This document shows positions 1 through 10,147 of a DNA stretch of 64,000 bases, piece after piece (position 1 is the stretch's first letter; every line of letters begins with the position of its first letter). The notes beneath the pieces were generated by a model. The model made no database searches. It was not told the DNA's origin and was given only the letters and a program-made list of their open reading frames with translations. Made by a program: the position numbers and the translations under genes. The stretch spans positions 60,884,001 to 60,948,000 of the forward strand of contig OZ231126.1 of assembly GCA_965153355.1 (NCBI GenBank). Direction: 5' to 3'. The DNA is from Flaccisagitta enflata. Taxonomy: Eukaryota > Chaetognatha > Sagittoidea > Aphragmophora.

Positions 1-18
1 ATGTTACATGTCACTTTT

Positions 19-150
19 TAGTCGCGGACACGCGACTCTACACCTTGCCGTGTCGGTAGGTCCTTCACATTTTTGAATCCAGAGCAGTTTTCGCACCGCC
101 CCTGCCAAACCGTCCGCGACTGGATTGCCGTGTATCCGGCCTTGTTTACA
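19..150 (+). repeat. GTCGCG-hairpin repeat (family A), copy 1
   Basis: It starts with a TAGTCGCG/CGCGACTCTAC palindrome and ends in a GTGTATCCGGCCTTGTTT tail. The same head and tail recur at least ten times in the window on both strands, so this is an interspersed repeat. No coding capacity is visible. Confidence 0.7.
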
Positions 151-244
151 GGTCAAACTAATATTGGTAGAGGCTTGAAATTTAATATGTAAAGTCACTG
201 GGAGAATAATTTTGGGGCCATCAGAGGGATTTTTTAATTTTCGC

Positions 245-568
245 CAGGGGTGTATAAAGTTGAGCGGCTTTTGATTTTATTCCCCCCCCTGCCTTTGATT
301 ATCTTCCCCACGACGCATCGCGTCGCGTTACAAAATCAATGATTTTCTTCCCCACAAAGCAATAAAACAGTATGTTATAAGTTTAAATAGTGTTAAAATG
401 TGTTGTAGTAATCAGATACTACCATTTAGAACTACCAAAAGTGTTAAATCTTCAAAAATTTTCTTTTTTCTTCTTTTCTAGCTTTTGATTTTTTTCCCTA
501 CCTCCAAACCTTTTGATTTTATTCACCCCCCCACCGGGGGGGGGAATACTCAACTATATACAGGCCTG
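245..568. mobile_element. MITE-like element with TIRs CAGGGGTGTATA / TATACAGGCCTG
   Basis: The left end reads CAGGGGTGTATAAAGTTGAG and the right end is an imperfect inverted match ending TATACAGGCCTG. Inside are repeated TTTGATTTTATTCCCC blocks and a run of C then G. A second full copy lies at 34004-34329 and a truncated one at 28467-28506. It is non-coding and about 325 bp, so probably a non-autonomous DNA transposon. The superfamily is not determined. Confidence 0.6.
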
Positions 569-1148
569 ATTTTCGCCCCTGAGCGGAGATATGGGGGTGG
601 CGTGGGGCAACCCTTGAGGATTGAAATATCTTTGTATTTTTTTTTTTTTTTTTTGAAATTTTTGATGTTTTCAATTGCATATGTTGTATCGAGCTTAAGT
701 GGACATGAAAAACCAAAAATGATTGTAAAAATCTGATTTGCAGTATTTTCAATAATGGAAAAATGTTTTGTTTCAACATTAAAATGTGTATAATTTTGTT
801 TATTCTGAGAAATATGGATTGGTTTTTGGATTTTTTTAAATTGGATAAACTATATTTACCTAGTACTACAAAAAAAAAAAAGAAAGAAAACAAATCAAAA
901 AAAAATTTTGTGACCCACCCGTCTTTATATCTCGGCTATGGGGCAAAAATTAAAAAATCCCTCTGATGACCCCAAAAGTATCCCTCTAATGACTTTACAT
1001 ACCAAATTTCAAGTCTCTACCATTATTGGTTTGGCCTGTAGGGTAGGGTGGGTTAGAAAGTGACATATAACCGTCCGAATCTGTACGTCTGACGGCTCTC
1101 TGTGATTCGCCTCGATTCTCATTGAATCTTGTGTTTGCTCTCTGGCAT

Positions 1149-1452
1149 CTTTCTTTCTTTCGTTCTTTCGTTCGTTCGTCCTTTCTCTCGTTCTTTCCCT
1201 CTTTATATCTTCTTTCCCGCTTTCTCTTTCTTTCCCTTTCTCTTTTTTTCTCTTTCTTTCTCTTTCTTTCTCTTTTTTTCTCTCTTTTCTCTTTCTTTCT
1301 CTCTTTCTTTCTCTCTTTCTTTCTCTCTTTCTCTCTTTCTTTCTCTCTTTCTTTCTCTCTTTCTTTCTCTATTTTTCCTTCTTTCTCTATTTTTCCTTTT
1401 TTCTCCATTTTTCCTTCTTTCTCTATTTTTCCTTCTTTCTCTCTGTCTTTTG
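1149..1452. repeat. CTTT/TTTC polypyrimidine microsatellite
   Basis: About 300 bp of interrupted TTTC/CTTT units lie upstream of the first visible ACSL exon. Long open frames through it, such as Phe/Leu/Ser-rich ones, are artefacts of the repeat. Confidence 0.9.
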
Positions 1453-1549
1453 CTCTCTTATAAGACTGTCTGTCGAAGATCCTTCTTAGATCTCCTCAAA
1501 AACCATAACACTTTTCTTCATTTTCCCTGTCTTCGCTCTAGATTCTCAG

Positions 1550-4143
1550 CCTCGGAGCTTTGCATCCAGCGAGGGAGTGCTATCCTAAATCAACCGATCT
1601 TGCCGTCGTGTGCTACACCAGTGGAACGACTGGTAACCCAAAGGTTAGTTCATTTGGTGGATTCCTGTTTTTATGTATACAACTAGGGACTAGGTTTGTC
1701 GGGATTCTTTGAACTTATTAGTCGCGTGCACGCGACTCTACACCCCACTTTGTCCGTCCGTCCGTCCGTCTGTTGGTCCGTCACACTTTTACTTTTTTTA
1801 TCAATTTTATTTCTGTAAGTCATTTAAAGTCATTTAAGATTATGCTGAGTCATTCTAAGTCATTCTAAGTCATTCTAAGTCATTCTAAGTCATTCTAAGT
1901 CATTCTAAGTCATTCTAAGTCATTCTAAGTCATTCTAAGTCATTCTGTAAGTCCCGCACGCGACTTATAGGTGTTGGCCTTGTTAGGTTAGTACGTCCTC
2001 ATGCCACCCTCTTTTTATCACTCCATTTTTGCAGGGTGCCCTGATTACGCACGGCAACTACTGCGCCACCGCCGCCGGCGTTGTCGCCCACGTTGGTCAA
2101 GGAGTGTGGCAGCAATCGCTTACTTTCGGCCCAGAGGATTGTCATCTTTCCTATCTCCCTCTCGCTCACAGTTTCGAACAGGTTAGCCTCTTCCGACTCT
2201 CTCTCTCATATCGTCATATATGTTGTCCTCAAGTTGAATTTCCCGGAATATTTTGAATTCAGTTTCAAATAATAAGCCGATCTTCGATTCAAGGTTGTGG
2301 TAAGTACGCTTTTGGCTCACGGTGGATGTATCGGCTTCTATCAAGGCAATATAAAGTTGCTAACGGACGACATGCAAGCTTTGAGACCGACGATTTTTCC
2401 CACTGTGCCTCGTCTGCTCAACAAAATCTACGACAGCATCATGGCCAAAGCGAAAGGTCCGTTCCTACTTGTCATTAGTGACTATTTTGCAATGGAGTAT
2501 TATTAATAGTAGAAGATCAATTTTTCCTTTGAAAAAAATACATTCAGATCGATTCTTTTGTTTTCGGATCCATGATTTTCCATTGTCCCCATTTGCAGAG
2601 TCCAAGATGAAGGAAAATATGCTGAAATTCGCCCTGAAACGGAAGCAGATGGAGCTGGAGAAAGGCATCTTCAGGAATAATTCCATGTGGGACAAGATTG
2701 TCTTCAAGCAAATTCATCAGAAACTTGGTGGAAGAGTTCGGGCTATCTTTTGCGGTTCGGCTCCGCTCTCCGGACGGGTAAGGAATTTCTTTGTTTCGCA
2801 AAAACGTCCCTGAATGCTTTGAATAAGCGGCAGCCCCGTCTGACGTTTGTATAAGAACATTGAAGAATTTTCATCTTTGATTTCATTTCGCTCTTACTCA
2901 GGTTATGCAGTTTGCGAGGTGTGCCATGGGAGCTATCGTTTTCGAGGGTTTTGGTTCGACAGAAAGTACCGCAATTTGCACAACCCAGATTCCGGGAGAC
3001 TTGGAAACTGGAGTGGTAAGTTTTCATTATCAAACACTCTTTTAGTCCCCTGGCTTCTGGCTAAATTCAAAAGTGTTCTCATCATCCTTATTGCAGTGCT
3101 GAGGGGGGGGGGGTGAAACTAAAGGGAAATACAAAGTTTATGAACCACTTTCGGATGTACAACTTGGTGCATGGGGGAGGTATACAAACTATACATTCTG
3201 TAATGCGATGCGACGCGGGGAAAAAACAGTCAAGGGGGGGGGTTAGTCAAAAGCGACTTAATTATATACGTCCCTAGTTAGTGTGAATTGCAAACATTCC
3301 CGATGTCAAACAGGTTGGTCCCCCGTTGCCGAGCGCACGCATACGGCTGGTCGACGTACCGGAAATGGATTGTTGGGCGAAAGACGGTCGCGGCGAGATT
3401 TGCGTAAAAGGCCCGAGCGTGTTTAAGGGCTACTTAAACGACCCGGAAAAGACGGCCGAGTCACTCGACGCCGATGGATGGCTTCATACCGGCGACATCG
3501 GCACCTGGCAACTCAACGGCGCTCTCAAAATCGTCGATAGGAAAAAGCACATTTTCAAACTGTCGCAAGGAGAATACATCGCGCCAGAAAAGATCGAAAA
3601 CGTTTACTTAGGGTGAGAACTGAGGACCTCTAGAGAGTATGGTGGTTGGTCGGCACTCATCAATATATGTAATGTATCGTTGCTCATCAACACCGATGTT
3701 TATCAAAATGCAAGTACTCTAATGCAAGTATTCTAATCTAAATCTTGATGTTTTACAGTACCAGCCTCGTCGGGCAAATTTTTGTCCACGGTGAGAGTCT
3801 CAAATCGAGTCTGGTGGCGGTTGTTGTTCCGGATCGCGAAGCCGTCAATCGCTGGGCGGCGACAAACATCCGATCAGACAATCTGGGCGACGAACTCACC
3901 GATCAGCAGTTCGACGCCCTCATCAAAGACCCTCGATGCAAATCCGCCGTCTTAGCGGAAATGGCGCAGGTCGCCAAAAAGGGCGGCCTCAAAAGCTTCG
4001 AAATGGTCAAGGACGTGGTGCTCAGTTCGACGTTGTGGACCGTCGAAAACGAGTTGCTGACCCCGACTTTCAAGACGAAAAGGCCCTCGCTTAAAAAGCT
4101 CTTTTCAAGAGAGATCGCCGTCATGTACAATAAATTAGAATAA
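1550..4143 (+). CDS. Long-chain-fatty-acid--CoA ligase (ACSL1/5/6-type), 3' part
   Basis: The family activates long-chain fatty acids to acyl-CoA using ATP and CoA, on ER or mitochondrial outer membranes. Seven exons join with matching phases: 1550-1643, 2035-2181, 2294-2456, 2599-2777, 2902-3015, 3314-3612, 3759-4143 (stop TAA). The first carries the AMP-binding loop YTSGTTGNPK, continuing into GALITHGNYC and SYLPLAHSFEQ. Exon 5 holds GFGSTES, the adenylation-motif region. Exon 6 holds DGWLHTGDIG, the LKIVDRKK signature and QGEYIAPEKIE. Exon 7 gives the usual C-terminus. About 270 N-terminal residues are missing because the gene starts upstream of the window. AATAAA overlaps the stop and may be the poly(A) signal. 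Membership in the ACSL family is very secure; the paralogue is not resolved. Confidence 0.93.
1719..1985 (+). repeat. GTCGCG-hairpin repeat with internal 10-bp tandem array
   Basis: The head hairpin TAGTCGCGTGCACGCGACT is followed by repeated GTCC, then about ten copies of CATTCTAAGT (1851-1945), then a CACGCGACTTATAGG..GGCCTTGTT tail. It fills most of the ACSL intron 1644-2034. Confidence 0.75.
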
Positions 4144-5358
4144 ACTTGTTTAACTTATTTGACTGTAAAATAATGAAACGTTATGAAACGATCTCGGTGG
4201 GTGTTTTGTCGCGAGGGGCCATCGTTGTTTCGGTCTCAAGATTTTCCTATTGAGATCGCATCTGTGGACTGTGATCGCATCGTTGTAAATTTAAACTCGT
4301 TTTACGTCGTGACCTTTTGGTCGCACCAGTGAACAGCTGTCATGTCTTCCCTTGCTGTCTTTTTCAGCGAATGTGTAGGCTAGCGCTTCCATGTTTTTGT
4401 CCCCGACGAACAGTTTTCGTCGGTGGACTATGAGGTGGACCTGATCGTGTAAGTCTGTTTTTGTTTACACTTTCCATGAAATCACAATGTTCCCTTTATT
4501 CCAGTACCCACTTTGCATTAATTAGTCTGGTCTCTATTTCTTGTGATTGATCTTTTATTGAAAACAAATGGTCCGTGAACTGCAGCTGCAGAAGAAAACC
4601 CGATTTTTTTTCGCTGCTGCTACCTCCGATAATCATGGCAGATCTTATACTAAATGCATATCACAATTGCTAGCTAGTCATTCCTCTTATACAGTGTCGT
4701 TTTGATCAAGATGGGTCAGTTTCAAATCATTCGAAATTTTATATTCGCAGAAAAAAAACTGGAAACGTTTATCGAGGGAAGGCTTAATTTAACGCAGATT
4801 CGTGGGAAGAGTGCTCGTGATGGTGCCAGACAGAGGACAAGATTGTTGATTAAGCTGACAGATTCGGTGAACAGTGAAAAAAATGAATGTCCCACGACAC
4901 GGAGATGGTTTCGACTGGCCCAGTTCTGTTAGATATTAGATCGAGTGGATCCAGTGAACTAGGAATATTGCTGTCGGCACAATCTACATATAGTTAACCC
5001 AAAATTTAAAGCTACCACTAGGCATTACATATAGATAATTATCGCATGGAGCGGTGTGAAGTACAACCGTCATGGCCATAATTGGCAAAAAGATGTTGGG
5101 CGATTTGACTGATGAAACTGATGAGAGCGGGTAGGATTGAGTGTCACTGAGGAGACCCAGTCGATGTCTAGCTTGTCGTTATGGGCACCCCTAAAACGAT
5201 AAATATAGCACTTATAAAAGCCCATTAAAGTGTAAAGAAGTATTCTCAGATAACATTTCAGTTCATCAACTTCAACTTTCAACCCCTTGGGTGGTTTTGG
5301 ACAGAATTAAATTGAGTTTCTAGTTTTGAAATGTAACTATTTCACAAAAAGAAGTATT
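4144..5358. other. Intergenic region between ACSL and SPATA7 (convergent 3' ends)
   Basis: ACSL (+) and the SPATA7-like gene (-) run towards each other here. At about 4399-4440 there is a hairpin head GACGAACAGTTTTCGTC, identical to the start of the composite repeat at 6144 but without the rest. I see no further gene. Confidence 0.55.
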
Positions 5359-8300
5359 TCAATTTTCTCCTTCACCATCCCCTGCTTTTCCTTCCTCTCC
5401 ATCCATCAACAGGGCGTCCATGTCTTTCACGAGCGTCTTTGTCAGTCCTTCCCCCTCATCCGCTTCAGAGCCAGCTCCCCCTAAGCCCACGTCCTTTCTC
5501 AATTGGCGGTGGAGTTCCTCGGCTTTCTCGGGGGGAATCTTGTCTTCGCCGTATTCCTCCACGTGTCGTTTGAATATCTCCGCCAGAATTCGTTCGGAAA
5601 GTCGCCCCGTCGACAAAAGATCCGACGTCACGTCTCGAATAAAGTTTAGGTAAGTAAGTTCTTTCTCTTCCACGGAAGCGTCGTAATCGTCTTCGTCCTC
5701 TGCGGCATTTACTTCCGCCGCTGATGCAGCAGCTACGGCGTCTATATTTTCCTGACTTTCGACTGCCGGCTTAATCTCTCCGTTATCTCCCGACGTGTCT
5801 TCAGTCGAGACTTTAGGCTGGACATCGTCCATTTTTTCATTATCCGTATTTTCTTTGGTTGACCCGTTATTTCGCTCGTTTGTCGCTCTCTCTCTAGTTT
5901 CTGTCGTCGTAGTTTCGTCCTGAACATCCTCGGCTTGTTCCTCAGTCAAACTGGCCAGACTGAGTTCGTTCGAAATTTTTCGCTGTCGTTGACTTTTTAG
6001 GCTCTCTTGACGCTTGAGCCAACGCAAATTATCCTGAGAAAAGGACATTCTATCATTCAAACGTATGTGCGGTGCTCAAATCAAGTCGCGGCTAATGATT
6101 TATTCATGCTGTAAAAAAAAAACCTTACGAATCACCCTTTTTTTGTCCCCGACGAACAGTTTTCGTCGGTGACTATGAAGTAGCAGTGATGTGTAGTCTG
6201 TCGTCTGTCGTTTGTCTGTTTAAAACCTTCTCATATTTTTGGAACCAGACTTCAGAATTTTATGAAACTTTGCTGGTGTTGTTTATAGGTCAATAGGAGC
6301 TTGCGTACCAATTTTCAGAAAAATTCACTAATTTTTACTACCCTTTGCCTATTATTTTTATGGCAATATTTTACTGGATCGATTTACATAGGTAGAGGGT
6401 AGTAAACTTATGTGAATTTTTTTTTAATTTGGTATGCAAGTAAGGGTCACTAAATAATTAGCCCCTGCAAAATTCGAATTAAATCTGAAGTCTGGTTCAT
6501 GAGATATTAGCTATTTTATGTAGTAATATGTTACTGGGACTTAGGCAATTTACATAGGCAAAGGATAGTAAAGTTAAGTGAATTTTTTTTTAATTTGGTA
6601 TACAAGTAAAAGATATTAATTGAACTGCCCCAGCAAAATTCGAATTAAATCTGAAGTCTGGTTTATAAGATATTAGCTTATTAATGTAGTAATATGTTAC
6701 TAGGACTAAGGCGATTTTTATGGAGGATTGGAGTTGATGAATCCTTTTACTTGCTCATTTATTACATTCTGATTTTTCTTTAGGTTTGCTATCATGGATT
6801 TCAAGATTCATCTTCAACTACTGTCATCATCTTCAACTACTGTCATCATCTTCAACCACTGTCATCATCTTCAACCACTGTCATCATCTTCAACCACTGT
6901 CATCATCTTCAACCACTGTCATCATCTTCAACTACTGTCATCATCTTCAACTACTGTCATCATCTTCAACTACTGTCATCATCTTCAACTACTGTAATCA
7001 TCTTCAACTACTGTCATCATCTTCAACTACTGTCATCATCTTCAACTACTGTCATCATCTTCAACTACTGTCATCATCTTCAACCACTGTCATCATCTTC
7101 AACTACTGTCATCATCTTTAACTACTGTCATCATCTTCAACTACTGTCATCATCTTCAACTACTGTCATCATCTTCAACTACTGTCATCATCTTCAACTA
7201 CTGTCATCATCTTCAACTACTGTCATCATCTTCAACTACTGTCATCATCTTCAACTACTGTCATCATCTTCAACTACTGTCATCATCTTCAACTACTGTC
7301 ATCATCTTCAACTACTGTCATCATCTTCAACTACTGTCATCATCTTCAACTACTGTCATCATCTTCAACTAATGTCATCATCTTCAACTACTGTCATCAT
7401 CTTCAACTACTGTCATCATCTTCAACTACTGTCATCATCTTCAACTACTGTCATCATCTTCAACTACTGTCATCATCTTCCACTACTGTCATCATCTTCC
7501 ACTACTGTCATCATCTTCCACTACTGTCATCATCTTCCACTACTGTCATCATCTTCCACTACTGTCATCATCTTCCACTACTGTCATCATCTTCCACTAC
7601 TGTCATCATCTTCCACTACTGTCATCATCTTCCACTAAGTACTTAGTGGTTCCATCACAAAGTGTACAAACTTAAAACCCTAAAAAAATAGATTTTGCTC
7701 ATTTTTGGTGCAAAGGTACCCCTTGGGGAGATATTCAAGAATCCCGAATATTTTTGCTCTCGGGCCGATATTTTGGGTTTTATGGGGGTTTGAAATTTTG
7801 GGGCCCCCGGGTACCCCTAAAACTTCAAAAAGCCATATCTCAGCCATTTTTTGTAGTAAATGGACAATCTTGGTGTCAATCTTTAAGTTATAGCACAAAG
7901 AATAAGATGAGCAAAAAATTTGACCCAAAAAAAATCATTTTAGGGGTTTTTACCCCTAGGGGTAGTCATTTGGGGTACCCCGGGGTACCTAGTACGTTAA
8001 AATTTCAAAAAAAAATGTTGGAAAAATATTCTTCTGTGTTTGTGGATTCATAATCAAGAATAAAAAATTCGGGATCTCCACACCTTAATACCAAAAAAAA
8101 AAATAACAAAAATGGGTGGTATGGCCCATTTTTGGGCGTTTTTGACCAAGTGGGGGGGTGGTTTTGTCAAGCGCAGCTGGGGACCAAGCACAACATATTT
8201 TTCTAAAAAAAACATGGAAAAGTACTCTTCTGTGTTTGTGGATTCATATTTAAGAATAAAATAACTAGGTTCTCAACTTCTTAATACCTAAAAAAAAATA

Positions 8301-10097
8301 ACAAAAATAAGTAGTTTGGCCCTTTTTTTATTTGTTGACCAATTGGTCGGGGGTTGGGGGTTGGTTATGTTAAGCGCAGATGGGTAGCAAGTTCTATATA
8401 TTTTTCAAAAAAAGATCATTATAGTGAATAGATCATTATATGAATGTCTGAATTATCACAACAAAACAATAAAAAAACAAACTTGTCATTCAAAAGCGCC
8501 CCATCCCATTCCTGCATTTTTTTATGCAGCTCCTAGGCTGTGGACTAGGCAATGGCAGGTTAAACGCTAATGAAATAAGAATAGGATTTTTTACCTATTG
8601 AGTTGGAATTACTTTGAACAATTGTTTAAAAAATTGGCAGTAGAGTTATTCACCCTTTGTATGCGCCATAGAGTCAGAAGCTCATCAAATAGTTATCAAA
8701 GAAATGGGCAGTAGAGTTCACACCCTTTGTATGCGCCATTGAGTTAGAATTTCATCAAATAGTTATCAAAGAAATGGGCAGTAGAGTTTACACCCTTTGT
8801 ATGCGCCATTGAGTTAAAATTTCATCAAATAGTTATCAAATTTTGGATATCCTCAGCTTCATGGCAGATTGTAGCCAGCTTTCTTGGTGAGTGACCATGA
8901 GAGGTTTCTGAAATTTCAAGCTTCCCAGCACTGATTGGTTGAAAATGATGATGTTTTTGAGTCCCTGTAATGGTCAGGGCCATGTTGAATCTTGGCTCCA
9001 ATGCAGCTGTGACCTCCTCCACTTCAGTTTGGGCAGTGTAAAAGCATTTGATGTTGATGCAGTATTTCTGGCAGTGTTCAAAAAAATCCCATGCTGTCAA
9101 GATTTGATTATTGTAGGGCCTTTGAAGACTGGCCTTTGCAGCGCTTCGCTTCATTGCTCCAGGAATTCCATCGGCGGCCCCTTTGCCATGGGATGTAGCA
9201 AAAAAGTTCCACTCAGCCAGAATTCCAAAGTCTTTTTCATGGAACAAAAGATTGATGAAGTTGTAACGGTTTTTGTATTGTCCGGCACAACCATCAGAGT
9301 AGTAATTGATTTTCTGCTGCTGAGGATGGGTTTCTTTCAACAATGGAATCAAAGTTTTGAGGAAAGTGTGAACCATAGCAGTTGAGTGTTTGGTCATGTC
9401 CGAGATGAAGCAAAAACTCTGATGCTGGATGGATCCATCAGAGCCCTTGAAATAAAAAACAAATGGATGCAAGGTGCATTGAGAGTTATCCCAATGAAAA
9501 CCTTGAGCTGCATCCTGCACCAAGAAAGAATAATTCTCAGCAAAGTCTAAAACCAAAACTCCTGTGTGATCATCAAGGCATTCTTTGGCCCTTTTGAAAG
9601 CATCAGCTTGCTCTCTTGAAATCTGGTGATGCCTGAGAAGCTTGATGATGGCAGCTGAGAAAGATTCAAGAAAATCGTCAGATGATTGAACAATATCCTG
9701 AAGAGTGCACCTGTCTGTTGACACCCATTGCTTGTACCGGATCTCATCCTTGTCTTCCATTGCTGGAAGGTCTTTGATGAAGTTTATCACGGCCTGTTGT
9801 CCTGGACAGTCTTGACAGTCTCGCATCATGCATGACCTGTTGTGTCTCGCATCATGCATGACCTGTTGTTGATGTCACATACAGCTTCCTCCATTACATC
9901 CTGTAAGGTCAGGTGCTGCTGTCCAATGGCATTCAATTGCAGAGTAGGATTCTGGTGATAAGTGCACACACACACAGCATGAGTTCCAGAACTACCAGCC
10001 AAAACACAGTGTTTAGGTCTGAGGGCTGCAAAAGAGGAAAAACCTATGTCAGGATGGTCGTCAAGTTCTTTGAATTTTGCAAAAACCTCTTTGAGAT

Positions 10098-10147
<50 letters not shown>

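Larger units (their letters stand above)
1..1549. other. Repeat-filled stretch upstream of the first ACSL exon
   Basis: No exon could be recognised here. It holds a copy of the GTCGCG-hairpin repeat (about 19-150), a TIR element with G/C runs (245-568), A/T runs and a long CTTT/TTTC microsatellite (about 1149-1452). The missing N-terminal exons of the acyl-CoA synthetase must lie upstream of the window. Confidence 0.6.

Noticed and set aside
1122-1686. Long Phe/Leu/Ser or Lys/Glu-rich frames in microsatellites (also 49312-49719, 55194-55685, 56037-56720, 58801-59240, 59452-60204, 61010-61524, 63245-63668)
   Set aside because: They arise from CT/GA/GAA/GAAA repeats and only extend real exons by chance.
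6786-7638. Open frames with a 19-residue period in the satellite (also 10903-11523)
   Set aside because: They are translations of a 19-bp tandem repeat; all three frames are open because the unit has no stop in any phase.
7680-8053. Small frames in the transposon arms, mirrored at 10508-10881
   Set aside because: They lie in terminal inverted repeats, appear on both strands and have no coding features.
8939-9385. 148-residue plus-strand frame
   Set aside because: Antisense shadow of the transposase-like gene, with no recognisable motif.
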